Assembly (NCBI RefSeq): GCF_047314965.1
Contig: NZ_JBLBVK010000056.1
Span: 1 to 64,000 of the forward strand
Length of the DNA stretch: 64,000 bases
Source of the DNA: JAVJUV01 sp047314965
GTDB lineage: Bacteria; Pseudomonadota; Alphaproteobacteria; Rhodobacterales; Rhodobacteraceae
Direction: 5' to 3'
Below, piece after piece: positions 26,231 through 34,553 of the stretch. Positions within the stretch are counted from its first letter, which is position 1. Each line of letters opens with the position of its first letter. The translations under genes and the position numbers were made by a program. The notes under the pieces were generated by a model, which saw only the letters and a program-made list of their open reading frames with translations, was not told the DNA's origin and did no database searches.

Positions 26231-26935
26231 TCAGGTCGCCCGGCGCTTCTTCGCCAGCGCCAGCCCTCCAAGACCCGCCAGCAGGAAAAGGCCCGAAGCC
26301 GGCAGCGGCACTTCGGAGGGTATCTGCCGCACGCTCAGAACTTGGTAGTCGATGTTGTATCCAGCCTCGCCAAAGAAACTGGCATCGCCGAGAGAAAAGG
26401 CCCAACCGTTGGAGTCCGCCGCGACCCTATAAGTGCCCGCGCTCGCATTCAGGCTAGCCGCGACGCTGCCCATGTCTCGCATCCAGATCTCGATATCGTT
26501 TGGGTCCGCAACAGGCGTGAATTCAATGAAGTCCCAGCAAAGGTGGACAAGCGCGCCGGTGCACTCTGCGACCCATTGCGACTCGCCGTACATGGAATGC
26601 CAACCGATCTCTTCCCGCAGCGAGATCGTCCCTCTGCTCGAAAAAATCTGATCGAAGTTCTCCTCAACGAAGCTCCAGCCGAACCTTGTGATCTCGAAGT
26701 CCGGTATGGCGGTCAACTCAAAGAGATTTCCCGAACCGCTGCAGAAGTACTCGTCAGACTGGCTGTCGTAATCACAGATGGGCAAGTCGCCCAAGCGGGG
26801 ATCGGTACCGAATCCCCACAAGGCGACGTGAAAACGCACCGGCTCGACGACAACCTCGTAGCTGTAAGTCGCGGCGAACGTGGCATTGGCGGACAGCATC
26901 GACGCAGCCAGAAGCGAAAGAAATTTTCGGGACAT
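26231..26935 (-). CDS. VPLPA-CTERM sorting-domain protein
   Basis: A 234-aa exported protein: signal peptide MSRKFLSLLAASMLSANATFA, a mature beta-rich domain with six cysteines, and a C-terminal VPLPASGLFLLAGLGGLAL plus the basic tail KKRRAT. This tripartite end is the VPLPA-CTERM signal, recognised by exosortase-type sorting enzymes that process surface and biofilm-matrix proteins. No exosortase gene is in the window. ATG 26935 is chosen because TAGGAG sits ten bases upstream, whereas the TTG at 26944 would touch it. Confidence 0.85.
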   Translation of the reverse strand: MSRKFLSLLAASMLSANATFAATYSYEVVVEPVRFHVALWGFGTDPRLGDLPICDYDSQSDEYFCSGSGNLFELTAIPDFEITRFGWSFVEENFDQIFSSRGTISLREEIGWHSMYGESQWVAECTGALVHLCWDFIEFTPVADPNDIEIWMRDMGSVAASLNASAGTYRVAADSNGWAFSLGDASFFGEAGYNIDYQVLSVRQIPSEVPLPASGLFLLAGLGGLALAKKRRAT

Positions 26936-27101
26936 CGGAAGCAATCTCCTAAGATTAATTCCAAAATCCTATCTTCTACCCCGAAACGGTGCAATCGCCA
27001 CATCCAGTCATCGCGAAACCCGGTGGCATTTCGCGCCCTGGACAACACACATATTCCGATAGCTCACCAGGGGGGTGCGCAACTCGGGCGAAAGTCGACG
27101 A

Positions 27102-27305
27102 TTACGAGAAAGCCACGCCTGCCTTTGCGCCCAGCTTCTTGAAAATCGTCGCCGCCGGGCAGAAACCCGTGAACGCCGATTGCAACAGGTTCAGGCCGAT
27201 GAACACAGTGAACCACACCCAAAGCGGCGAGACCCAAACGGTCAGCGCCACGCTCAAAAGAACCATCACTCCTGCAAAGGCCAGCACGGCCCGATCGATC
27301 GTCAT
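27102..27305 (-). CDS. DUF2892 (YgaP-type) membrane protein
   Basis: A 67-aa two-helix membrane protein of the DUF2892 family, the membrane domain of the YgaP rhodanese. It has MTIDRAVLAFAGVMVLLSVALT, then FIGLNLLQSAFTGFCPAATIFKKLG, with the conserved FTGFCPA segment. In many proteobacteria such genes belong to sulfide/persulfide-responsive operons controlled by BigR/SqrR. Here it lies 22 bp downstream of trxC on the same strand, fitting a sulfur-redox unit. Confidence 0.88.
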   Translation of the reverse strand: MTIDRAVLAFAGVMVLLSVALTVWVSPLWVWFTVFIGLNLLQSAFTGFCPAATIFKKLGAKAGVAFS

Positions 27306-27327
27306 TTCATCATCTCCTTCTCCAAGA

Positions 27328-27756
27328 CTACTTGTCCTTCGACATCCACTGAAGGATGCCATCCGCCGGCATCGCGCCGGCCTGCCGTGACACCTCGCGG
27401 CCGTCCTTGAACCGGATCAGAAGCGGAATCCCGCGAATACCGAACTTGCTTCCCGACTGGGGAAAGGCCTCGGTGTCCAGCTTCGCGAACCGCGCCTTGC
27501 CCGCCATCTTGCCGGCAGCTTTCGCGAACTCCGGCGCCATCATACGGCAGGGCCCGCACCAACCGGCCCAGAAATCCACCACAAGCGGCACCTCGTCCAG
27601 GCGGCGCGCCATTTCGAGGATGTCGAACGTGATCTCAACCGGCTTTGACGGCATCAGCGCCGCGCCGCACGTTCCGCACTTCGGTCCGGCTCCCAACTTC
27701 TCGTCGGGCACCCGGTTGCCCTGCCCGCATTCCAGGCACGCCAGCTTCACGGCCAT
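27328..27756 (-). CDS. trxC: Thioredoxin 2 (zinc-binding TrxC)
   Basis: A 142-aa cytoplasmic thioredoxin with an N-terminal zinc ribbon (C7, C10, C27, C30) and the active site WCGPC (C67, C70). The cis-Pro loop is GIRGIPLL. It reduces protein disulfides, and TrxC proteins are usually induced by oxidative stress. ATG 27756 has GGAGG five bases upstream; an in-frame ATG four codons earlier overlaps that site. AT-rich palindromes just before the gene suggest repressor control of trxC and the following DUF2892 gene. Confidence 0.94.
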   Translation of the reverse strand: MAVKLACLECGQGNRVPDEKLGAGPKCGTCGAALMPSKPVEITFDILEMARRLDEVPLVVDFWAGWCGPCRMMAPEFAKAAGKMAGKARFAKLDTEAFPQSGSKFGIRGIPLLIRFKDGREVSRQAGAMPADGILQWMSKDK

Positions 27757-27766
27757 GACAGCCTCC

Positions 27767-27934
27767 ATATATTCATTTAATCATATATATTATGACAGCC
27801 GGTTCATGCAATCCCTGCGATCGCCATTTTGCATCTGTTTTTCCGGCGCTTTTTTGCCCTTTCCCTAGGCATCCTGTCCCGGTCGGACTCGGCAGCACTC
27901 ATATACATTCGTATATTCATCTCATACAATTATA
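27767..27934 (-). promoter_or_regulatory. AT-rich palindromes and -10 element upstream of trxC
   Basis: A minus-strand TATAAT lies at 27929-27934. Just downstream of it is the perfect palindrome ATATAC-ATTC-GTATAT (27901-27916), about +6 to +21. A second AT-rich imperfect palindrome (ATATATTCATTTAATCATAT, starting at 27767) lies against the Shine-Dalgarno sequence. The rest of 27757-28097 has no gene. The layout fits repression, perhaps by an ArsR-type sulfur regulator, but no such gene is in the window. Confidence 0.45.
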
Positions 27935-28097
27935 CAGGTTGTGTGAAAGCGTGCTCCGCGCCACCATTGCGCGAACTGCCATCACTCACGGTACAGTCCG
28001 CCGGCAGTTAACGGGAGGAAGCGTAGCGGAGCGGCAAGGAGGGGCGAGAAAGATCGCCACGGGATGTTTTCCCTGCCGCCCGCTGCCACCTTGGCGG

Positions 28098-28571
28098 TCA
28101 AATCAGCACGACGACTGCCCACATACCCAGAGCAAAAGCTGTGTGCGCAACCAGCCCCATGATCCGCACTTTCCACGGCGACGGCGTCTTGGCAGCCGCC
28201 CAGCCAAGCCCCATTCCCGGCTGCAGAAGGAACCATCCGGCGGCGATCGTCACGATCGAAAAAATCCAGAGGGGCAGGAAAACAGGATCGGCCAGCCATT
28301 CCGCGCCCGCCAGAAGCACGAAGATGGCGCCATAAATGATCCCCACACCGTAGTGGAACGCCCAGCCAAGGGCCAGTTCGCCAGGCACTGCCTCCGAGGC
28401 TGCAATGCTGTCGTGCCAGATCCGTCCGCGGAACACATGGGCCAGCCAACGTCCCGGCATGGCCCAGTTCGGAAAAGCCTGGCCTGCGAACCGGCTGAGC
28501 GCCCAGGCCCAGACATCCATCGCGGCGGTTCCGCCGATCCCCATCAGAATACCAATCAAAAGTGTTTCCAT
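28098..28571 (-). CDS. DUF2938 membrane protein
   Basis: A 157-aa protein with four predicted membrane helices and the DUF2938 pattern (GIGGTAAMDVWAW, then PNWAMPGRWLAHVFRGRIWHDSI). AGGAGGGGACC precedes the ATG. The function of the family is unknown. It is upstream of trxC on the same strand but separated by 340 bp with its own promoter elements, so it is probably independent. Confidence 0.85.
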   Translation of the reverse strand: METLLIGILMGIGGTAAMDVWAWALSRFAGQAFPNWAMPGRWLAHVFRGRIWHDSIAASEAVPGELALGWAFHYGVGIIYGAIFVLLAGAEWLADPVFLPLWIFSIVTIAAGWFLLQPGMGLGWAAAKTPSPWKVRIMGLVAHTAFALGMWAVVVLI

Positions 28572-28686
28572 GGTCCCCTCCTCGTCATCCGCATCCTTGG
28601 CACAGCGTCGACCGCAGACAAGCCAAATTACGGAACAACTTGCGCGATTGCGGCGGATCTGGCATATGCACCGCGCTACCTTCTAC

Positions 28687-28729
28687 TCGACCCACTGTCT
28701 CCTTCACTGGCCTCAGTCTCGATCTAGAC
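28687..28729 (+). promoter_or_regulatory. Conserved leader element of cold-shock gene 2
   Basis: TCGACCC-ACTGTCT-CC, CAGTCT and CGATCTAGAC repeat the block found before cold-shock gene 1, at nearly the same distance from the ATG (57 versus 56 bases). Complementary ACTG/CAGT and GTCT/AGAC pairs are kept although the bases between them differ. Confidence 0.5.
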
Positions 28730-28786
28730 GCTCTGGCCGACCCGTCGCACTCTGCGGACGGTACTGTAAATAAAGGAGAAATACGG

Positions 28787-28996
28787 ATGGCCAAAGGCAC
28801 CGTAAAGTGGTTCAACACCACGAAAGGCTACGGCTTCATCGCCCCGGAAACCGGCGGTAAGGACGTTTTCGTTCACATCAGCGCTGTCGAGCGTTCGGGT
28901 CTGACCGGCCTGGCGGACAACCAGAAGGTGACTTACGATCTCGCTTCGGGCCGCGATGGCCGCGAAAGCGCCGAGAACATCGCGCTCGTCAACTGA
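28787..28996 (+). CDS. Cold-shock protein (CspA family), copy 2
   Basis: A 69-aa OB-fold protein with RNP1 KGYGFIAP and RNP2 DVFVHIS. It differs from copy 1 mainly near the start (AKGTVKWFNTTKGY) and the end (ENIALVN), so the two arose by duplication. AAAGGAG precedes the ATG. The long leader and terminator mirror those of copy 1, which suggests the whole transcription unit was duplicated. Confidence 0.96.
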   Translation: MAKGTVKWFNTTKGYGFIAPETGGKDVFVHISAVERSGLTGLADNQKVTYDLASGRDGRESAENIALVN

Positions 28997-29004
28997 CGCG
29001 CGTT

Positions 29005-29035
29005 GGACCCGGGGCCACAGGCGCCGGGTCCTTTT
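29005..29035 (+). terminator. Terminator of cold-shock gene 2
   Basis: GGACCCGG (29005-29012) and CCGGGTCC (29024-29031) form a perfect 8-bp stem, followed by TTTT. Confidence 0.85.
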
Positions 29036-29118
29036 CCGTCACCCGCGACTCTGGGCTTGGCCCAATCACTCAAAATCTGCATAACCAGCCCCGGGGGAAA
29101 CCAACCGGAGCAGTTGCC

Positions 29119-29502
29119 ATGCGGACGTCTCTCGTTACCCCCTACATCTTCTCTGCTCTTCTGGTGATCGTGTCAGCCAATGCCGGGCTGGTCGAAATGC
29201 TGGGCGGACACCCTTTTTGGTCGATTTCGGTCGCCTGGATCGGCGTCCCCATCGGGCTTGCCCTCGCCATCGGGGCGAAAAGCGCCGGCCTTGGCTGGCG
29301 CATTAGGGTTATCGTGTTCTTCGTCTGCCTCATCGCGGCCTATGCCGCCGCCTTCTTCGGAAAACAGCAGTTCGCGGCCTCTTTTGCAGAAGACCGCCTG
29401 GCGGGTCAGTTCTGGTATTTTGGCTGGATCGCCGCAGCCGCTGCCGCCGCTGCGCTTGTCGCCGCCATCTTCAGCCCCACACGCGCTCATTCCGTCCGGT
29501 AA
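29119..29502 (+). CDS. Four-helix membrane protein of unknown function
   Basis: A 127-aa protein with four hydrophobic helices (about residues 8-24, 33-52, 60-80, 98-118) and few charged residues, one pair being in SFAEDRLAG between helices 3 and 4. I recognise no family. Its 3' end overlaps the convergent argP gene by 16 bp. Confidence 0.65.
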   Translation: MRTSLVTPYIFSALLVIVSANAGLVEMLGGHPFWSISVAWIGVPIGLALAIGAKSAGLGWRIRVIVFFVCLIAAYAAAFFGKQQFAASFAEDRLAGQFWYFGWIAAAAAAAALVAAIFSPTRAHSVR

Positions 29503-30362
29503 AGCATCGCGGCGGCCGCCTGCCTGACGGCAAGCGTCAATGGCTGCAGGGCCTGTGAACCCACACGCGTCGATTGCCAGTACAGGGGTGTGTCGTATGG
29601 GTTCGCAGGGTCAAGGGCCACCAGCCTACCCGCCTTGATCGCATCCCGAACAAGCGGTTCAGGGTTTATGCCCCACCCAATCCCAAGCACCGCCGCCTCC
29701 ACGAAGCCTCGAGTCGACGGCAGGTAGTGGCAAGGAAGCGCCACGCGCCCTCCCGTCCGCGCCGCTACCCAATCTGACTGCAGCGCATCCTTTTCGTTGA
29801 AGACAAGCGCGGGAGCTGCGGAAAACGCTTCCGCAGTCAGCCCCTCCGAAAAGTAACGCTCCGCGAAACCCGGACTGGCTGTTGCGATATAACGAAGCGT
29901 GCCAAGCGCCACGCAATCAGCGCCTTGTACGGGTTCCGGCCGCGCGGTCACGGCTGCGGCGACCTCGCCGCGTCGAAGCAGTTCCACCGAATGGTCCTGG
30001 TCCTCGACCAGAACCCGGAACAACCGCCGATCATGCCCCGACAAAGCCGGCAGAAACCAAGTGGCCAGGCTGTCGGCATTGACCGCTATCGAAAGCGACA
30101 GCCGATCGCCCCCGCCCAGGTCATCGGCCAATTCGGCATCCAGACGCGCCATGCCGCTGGAGTGCAACGCAATCCTCGCGCCCAGAACAGTGGCCTCCGG
30201 CGGGCTGGATCGGGTCAGAACCGGCCCGCCCACACGCTCTTCGAGGGCACGAATACGTTGGGACACCGCCGATGGCGTCACCCCCAGGCGCGCGGCGGCG
30301 GCCTCGAAACTCCCGGTTTCCAGTATCGCGCTCAATGCGGAAAGCTGAGGATGAAGGAACAT
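29487..30362 (-). CDS. argP: LysR-family regulator ArgP
   Basis: A 291-aa LysR regulator. The N-terminal winged helix (HPQLSALSAILETGSFEAAAARLGVTPSAVSQRIRALEERVG) matches ArgP/IciA closely, and the C-terminal periplasmic-binding-like domain follows. ArgP senses arginine/lysine and activates the basic amino-acid exporter. It is divergently placed from a LysE/ArgO exporter with a 69-bp gap, the classic argP-argO layout, which supports the name. Confidence 0.9.
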   Translation of the reverse strand: MFLHPQLSALSAILETGSFEAAAARLGVTPSAVSQRIRALEERVGGPVLTRSSPPEATVLGARIALHSSGMARLDAELADDLGGGDRLSLSIAVNADSLATWFLPALSGHDRRLFRVLVEDQDHSVELLRRGEVAAAVTARPEPVQGADCVALGTLRYIATASPGFAERYFSEGLTAEAFSAAPALVFNEKDALQSDWVAARTGGRVALPCHYLPSTRGFVEAAVLGIGWGINPEPLVRDAIKAGRLVALDPANPYDTPLYWQSTRVGSQALQPLTLAVRQAAAAMLYRTE

Positions 30363-30431
30363 TAGATTCTCTTAATCAGGACAATTCAAATGAATTTGAC
30401 TGATGGAAGCCTTCAGTGCAACAGCCCCCGA

Positions 30432-31031
30432 ATGACCGCCTTCCTTCCCGGCTTCGCGCTAAGCCTCTCTCTCATCCTTGCCATCGGGGCACAGAACGCA
30501 TTCGTTCTGCGCCAGGGCATCCGCCAAAGCCACGTCGGCGCCGTGGTCCTGACCTGCATAGCCTCCGAAGCCATCCTGATCTTCGCCGGCGTCGCCGGAT
30601 TCGGCGCATTGACCCGGGCCATGCCTGCGCTCGACGGGATAGCACGCTGGGCAGGCGCTCTCTTCCTTCTGGCCTACGGTGCGCTCAGCCTGCGCCGTGC
30701 GCTCACCCAGACCGAAACCCTTGTCGCATCGGGCATGGCGGAGCAGTCCCGCAGTGCGGCGGTCCTGACATGCCTCGCGATCACCTGGCTCAATCCCCAT
30801 GTCTATCTCGACACGGTCGTTCTGATCGGCGCCGTCGCCTCTCAGTACGACGCCGACCGCTGGTGGTTCGGGGCCGGAGCACTCTCGGCATCCGCCCTGT
30901 TCTTTGCCCTCCTCGGTTATGGCGCGGCAACGCTTCAGCCGCTTTTCGCCCGACCGGTCTCGTGGCGAATCCTGGACATCGGCGTCGCACTTCTGATGTG
31001 GGCAGTCGCACTCATGCTGATCACCGCTTGA
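30432..31031 (+). CDS. argO: LysE/ArgO-type basic amino-acid exporter
   Basis: A 199-aa inner-membrane exporter of the LysE superfamily, six predicted helices. The N-terminal signature LSLSLILAIGAQNAFVLRQGIR is that of ArgO/LysE, with the Asn of the GAQNAF motif, and TWLNPHVYLDTVVLIG follows in the middle. It exports arginine or lysine (and toxic analogues) when they accumulate. ATG 30432 aligns with homologues. An ATG at 30390 would add 14 residues. It is presumably activated by ArgP. Confidence 0.88.
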   Translation: MTAFLPGFALSLSLILAIGAQNAFVLRQGIRQSHVGAVVLTCIASEAILIFAGVAGFGALTRAMPALDGIARWAGALFLLAYGALSLRRALTQTETLVASGMAEQSRSAAVLTCLAITWLNPHVYLDTVVLIGAVASQYDADRWWFGAGALSASALFFALLGYGAATLQPLFARPVSWRILDIGVALLMWAVALMLITA

Positions 31032-31062
31032 GCCTTGCCCTGCCGCAGCGCATAGAAGGCCC

Positions 31063-32028
31063 ATGGCCGAAATCCCCGCCACCCCTCAGCCAACTCCGAA
31101 CAATCGCCCCATCGCCGGGGCGCTGTGGATGCTGGCGACCGGTTTCAGCTTCGTCGCCGTCACAGCTATCGTGAAACACGGCGCACAGGACCTGCCGGCA
31201 GCGCAATCGGCCTTCCTACGCTACGTTCTCGGCCTCGTCTTCCTGCTCCCCATGATCGGCCCGATGCGCAGGGCACGACTTACCCCCCGGCAGTTGCGCC
31301 TCTTCACCATGCGCGGGGCAGCCCATACCATCGGCGTGATCCTCTGGTTCTACGCCATGACCCGGATCACCATCGCCGAAGTGACCGCGATGAACTACAT
31401 GACGCCGATCTACATTACTCTGGGCGCTGCGGTCTTCCTCGGCGAGCGTCTCGCCGTCCGCCGGATCATCGCGATCCTTCTGGCCTTCGCCGGCGCTCTC
31501 ATCATCCTGCGCCCCGGCATCCGCGAGATCACGGACGGCCATATCGGGATGATCGGGACGGCCATATTCTTCGCCGTCAGTTACCTGACCGCAAAGCGCA
31601 TGGCCGACGAGGTCAACGCACTGGTCGTCGTCGGCATGCTCTCGATCACGGTCACGATCGGTCTTGCCCCCTTCGCATTCGCCGTCTGGCGCACACCGAC
31701 GCCCGAAGAGCTGTTCTGGATGTTCCTCGTCGCGCTATTCGCCACACTGGGGCATTACACGATGACCCGGGCCTTCGCGGTCGCCCCCGTGACCGTCACG
31801 CAGCCCATCACCTTCCTTCAACTCCTGTGGTCCGTCCTCCTCGGCGCCCTCTTCTTCGGTGAACCCGCCGACATTTGGGTCATCCTCGGCGGCACCGTTA
31901 TTCTGGGATCGGCCACCTTCATCACGATCCGCGAAGCGATGCTCAAACGGCGCACGCGATCGTCCGCCGCCAATGGCGAACCGGCGGAATTCGGCTCAGA
32001 ACCACAAACGAAACCCCAAATTCCCTGA
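31063..32028 (+). CDS. DMT-superfamily transporter (two EamA domains)
   Basis: A 321-aa protein with ten predicted helices arranged as two EamA repeats (about residues 17-150 and 160-297) and a polar C-terminal tail. Helix-end motifs such as NYMTPIYITLGAAVFLGERL and FLQLLWSVLLGALFFGE mark each repeat. Members export amino acids, nucleosides or other metabolites. It starts 31 bp after argO and may be cotranscribed, hinting at an amino-acid-related role. Confidence 0.88.
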   Translation: MAEIPATPQPTPNNRPIAGALWMLATGFSFVAVTAIVKHGAQDLPAAQSAFLRYVLGLVFLLPMIGPMRRARLTPRQLRLFTMRGAAHTIGVILWFYAMTRITIAEVTAMNYMTPIYITLGAAVFLGERLAVRRIIAILLAFAGALIILRPGIREITDGHIGMIGTAIFFAVSYLTAKRMADEVNALVVVGMLSITVTIGLAPFAFAVWRTPTPEELFWMFLVALFATLGHYTMTRAFAVAPVTVTQPITFLQLLWSVLLGALFFGEPADIWVILGGTVILGSATFITIREAMLKRRTRSSAANGEPAEFGSEPQTKPQIP

Positions 32029-32123
32029 AAATTCGGGCATCCGCACAAGATTTTCACCGGGATTCGCCCTGATTTCGCCCCTTTCTGCGACGAACCTCCG
32101 CCTGTCTGATCCAGGAGTCGCCG

Positions 32124-32804
32124 ATGAGCAGCCCGCAATCCGCCACACCGAACGCCGGTTTCCAGAGCCGCCTGAACCGCGTCGCCGAACGCCGCGCCCC
32201 GCACGAGGCCGCACACCCGCAGATCGACGTCCTGCCCGACTGGAAAGAGAACGCACGCGGACCGGCGGGAATCGCCGCCGCCGTGCTGACGGGCATCCTT
32301 GCGGTCGTGATCGTGCGCATCGCGCGCTTCCATGTCATGGGCGTCGCTCTGGTCAGCGAGAGCCCCGACATCACGCTCGCCGTCGAGACCGGGGCGGCCT
32401 TGCTCCTGTCTTTCCTGATCTTTCTCTTCCTGCCCTGGAAAGGCATCCAGTACCGCTTCCTGCAGTTTGGCGGCGTCGCCCTGATGGCGTTGACGATGCA
32501 CAACATGGTGCACAGCTCGCCCGGCCTGTTCCGCCTCGCCTTCTCGTCCGACTGGACCGACCGTGTGCTTGCCCAGACCGAACCGGGCTCGATGTATGTC
32601 CGCGGCCACTCGATTCCGTTCGCCGGGAAGGTCAACGGTGACGACGAAGACGATGCCACGGAACTCGCCACAGCCGAGACCGAGACCGCTCCGGCCGAAG
32701 AGGCCGCAGCGTCGGCCGAACCCGTTGCCGCCGCGGCGCCCGAGGCTGCCGCGCCCGAACTGCCGCGTCGCATCCAGATGGGCAAGACCAGCTTCGGAAA
32801 CTGA
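32124..32804 (+). CDS. Membrane protein of unknown function with Ala/Glu-rich tail
   Basis: A 226-aa protein: a polar N-terminus (1-45), three membrane helices (about 47-66, 82-105, 110-128), a short periplasmic or cytosolic segment, then a low-complexity Ala/Glu/Pro-rich tail (about 172-215) ending RRIQMGKTSFGN. No family recognised. It is 95 bp after the transporter and 57 bp before betC. Confidence 0.7.
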   Translation: MSSPQSATPNAGFQSRLNRVAERRAPHEAAHPQIDVLPDWKENARGPAGIAAAVLTGILAVVIVRIARFHVMGVALVSESPDITLAVETGAALLLSFLIFLFLPWKGIQYRFLQFGGVALMALTMHNMVHSSPGLFRLAFSSDWTDRVLAQTEPGSMYVRGHSIPFAGKVNGDDEDDATELATAETETAPAEEAAASAEPVAAAAPEAAAPELPRRIQMGKTSFGN

Positions 32805-32832
32805 ATTGACCCTGCCGCTTCGTTAGTGTGCT

Positions 32833-32854
32833 CTCCACCGTGGACACGGTGGAG
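32833..32854 (+). promoter_or_regulatory. Hairpin over the betC ribosome-binding site
   Basis: CTCCACCGT (32833-32841) and ACGGTGGAG (32846-32854) form a perfect 9-bp stem with loop GGAC. The right arm contains the only Shine-Dalgarno-like sequence of the sulfatase gene, seven bases before ATG 32862. It may limit translation or act as an operator. Confidence 0.5.
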
Positions 32855-32861
32855 CGCCCCC

Positions 32862-34367
32862 ATGACGAAACCCAACATCCTGATCCTGATGGTCGACCAG
32901 CTGAACGGGACGCTGTTCCCGGACGGCCCGGCGGATTGGCTTCATGCACCGAACCTGAAGCGCCTCGCCCGGCGTTCGACCCGCTTCGCGAATACCTACA
33001 CTGCCTCACCGCTTTGCGCGCCCGGCCGTGGCGGCTTCATGTCCTCCATGCTGCCCTCCCGCACCGGCATCTACGACAACGCCGCCGAGTTCCGCGCCGA
33101 CATCCCAACCTTTGCCCATCACCTTCGCCGCGCCGGCTACCAGACCTGCCTCTCGGGAAAGATGCATTTCGTGGGCCCCGACCAGCTCCACGGCTTCGAG
33201 GAACGGCTCACCACCGATATCTACCCCGCCGATTTTGGATGGACGCCCGACTACCGGAAACCGGGCGAACGGATCGACTGGTGGTATCACAACATGGGCT
33301 CCGTCACAGGCGCCGGCGTGGCCGAGATCACCAACCAGATGGAATACGACGACGAGGTCGCCCATTTCGCCTCGCAAAAGCTCTACGATCTCGCGCGGGG
33401 ACAGGACGACCGGCCATGGTGCCTGACCGTCAGCTTCACCCATCCTCACGACCCCTACGTCGCCCGCCGTCGCTACTGGGACCTGTACGAAAAGTGCGAA
33501 CACCTGACGCCCGAAGTCGCCGCGATGGCCTACGACGACCACGACGCGCATTCCATGCGCATCTTCGACGCCAACGACTGGCGCTCCTACGACATCTCGG
33601 ACGAGCATATCGTCCGCGCCCGTCGCGGCTATTTCGCCAACATATCCTACCTTGACGACAAGATCGGCGACATCCTTCAAATCCTAGAAGACACGCGCCA
33701 GGAGGCCGTCATCGTCTTCGTCTCGGACCACGGCGACATGCTGGGCGAGCGCGGCCTCTGGTTCAAGATGAGCATGTTCGAAGGCTCGGCCCGGGTGCCC
33801 CTGATGATCGCGGCGCCGGAACTCGCGCCGGGCCGCATCGACACGCCCGTCTCGACCCTCGATCTTGGCCCGACCCTGGCGGACCTCGCAGGCATCGATC
33901 TCTCCGAACTCGCTCCCTGGACAGACGGCACCTCGCTCCTGCCGGTCGCCGGCGGTGCGAGCCGCCCCCCCGTGCCCCTCGAATACGCCGCCGAGGCCTC
34001 GATCGCCCCAATTGTCGCGCTCCGCGACGGACCGTGGAAATACATTCGCTGCGCTCCCGACCCCGACCTTCTCTTCAACCTCGACACCGACCCCCGTGAA
34101 CTGACCAACCTCGCCCCGGACCCGGCCCATGCCGGGACGCTGGCGCGCCTGTCGAAACTCGCAGACACCAGGTGGGATCTCGCCCGTTTCGATGCCGACG
34201 TCCGCGCCAGCCAGGCCCGCCGCTGGGTCGTCTACGAGGCGCTTCGCAAGGGCGGCTACTACCCCTGGGACTTCCAGCCGCTGCAAAAGGCATCAGAGCG
34301 CTTCATGCGCAATCACATGGACCTCAACGACCTCGAGGAATCTCAGCGCTTTCCGCGCGGCGAATAG
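32862..34367 (+). CDS. betC: Choline-sulfatase-type sulfatase
   Basis: A 501-aa type I sulfatase. The formylglycine motif C52-A-P-G-R lies in SPLCAPGRGG, and the metal-binding Asp/Gln are in LMVDQLNG at the start. SFTHPHDPYVARRRYW and VSDHGDMLGERGLWFKMSMFEGS complete the alkaline-phosphatase-fold active site. BetC cleaves choline-O-sulfate to choline, feeding glycine-betaine synthesis. The C-terminal part (WVVYEALRKGGYYPWDFQPL) is typical of BetC. No betA, betB or betI is nearby. Maturation needs a formylglycine-generating enzyme encoded elsewhere. Confidence 0.88.
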   Translation: MTKPNILILMVDQLNGTLFPDGPADWLHAPNLKRLARRSTRFANTYTASPLCAPGRGGFMSSMLPSRTGIYDNAAEFRADIPTFAHHLRRAGYQTCLSGKMHFVGPDQLHGFEERLTTDIYPADFGWTPDYRKPGERIDWWYHNMGSVTGAGVAEITNQMEYDDEVAHFASQKLYDLARGQDDRPWCLTVSFTHPHDPYVARRRYWDLYEKCEHLTPEVAAMAYDDHDAHSMRIFDANDWRSYDISDEHIVRARRGYFANISYLDDKIGDILQILEDTRQEAVIVFVSDHGDMLGERGLWFKMSMFEGSARVPLMIAAPELAPGRIDTPVSTLDLGPTLADLAGIDLSELAPWTDGTSLLPVAGGASRPPVPLEYAAEASIAPIVALRDGPWKYIRCAPDPDLLFNLDTDPRELTNLAPDPAHAGTLARLSKLADTRWDLARFDADVRASQARRWVVYEALRKGGYYPWDFQPLQKASERFMRNHMDLNDLEESQRFPRGE

Positions 34368-34369
34368 CC

Positions 34370-34434
34370 CCTTCTTTCTGGGCGAAATACGGCAGGGGGC
34401 GTGGGGGACAGCGTCCCCCACTTCGCACGAAGTG
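34370..34434 (+). repeat. Dispersed intergenic palindromic repeat, copy B
   Basis: Related to copies A and C by CTTTCTGGGCGAAATAC, a GGGGG run and a G/C palindrome. Here the palindrome is GTGGGGGAC-AGC-GTCCCCCAC (perfect 9 bp, 34401-34421), overlapped by a second perfect one, CACTTCG-CA-CGAAGTG (34419-34434). It lies between convergent betC and parA and could end both transcripts. Confidence 0.65.
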
Positions 34435-34553
34435 CCAGAAGGAATGCGCGCAACGCGCGCTCCTCAAAATGTCCTGAACTTCGGCACTTACCCGCCGGGC
34501 AGGCTTGCCATACGTTTTGCCGACGATTTCCTGACGCTTCGCCGCACGCCGCG

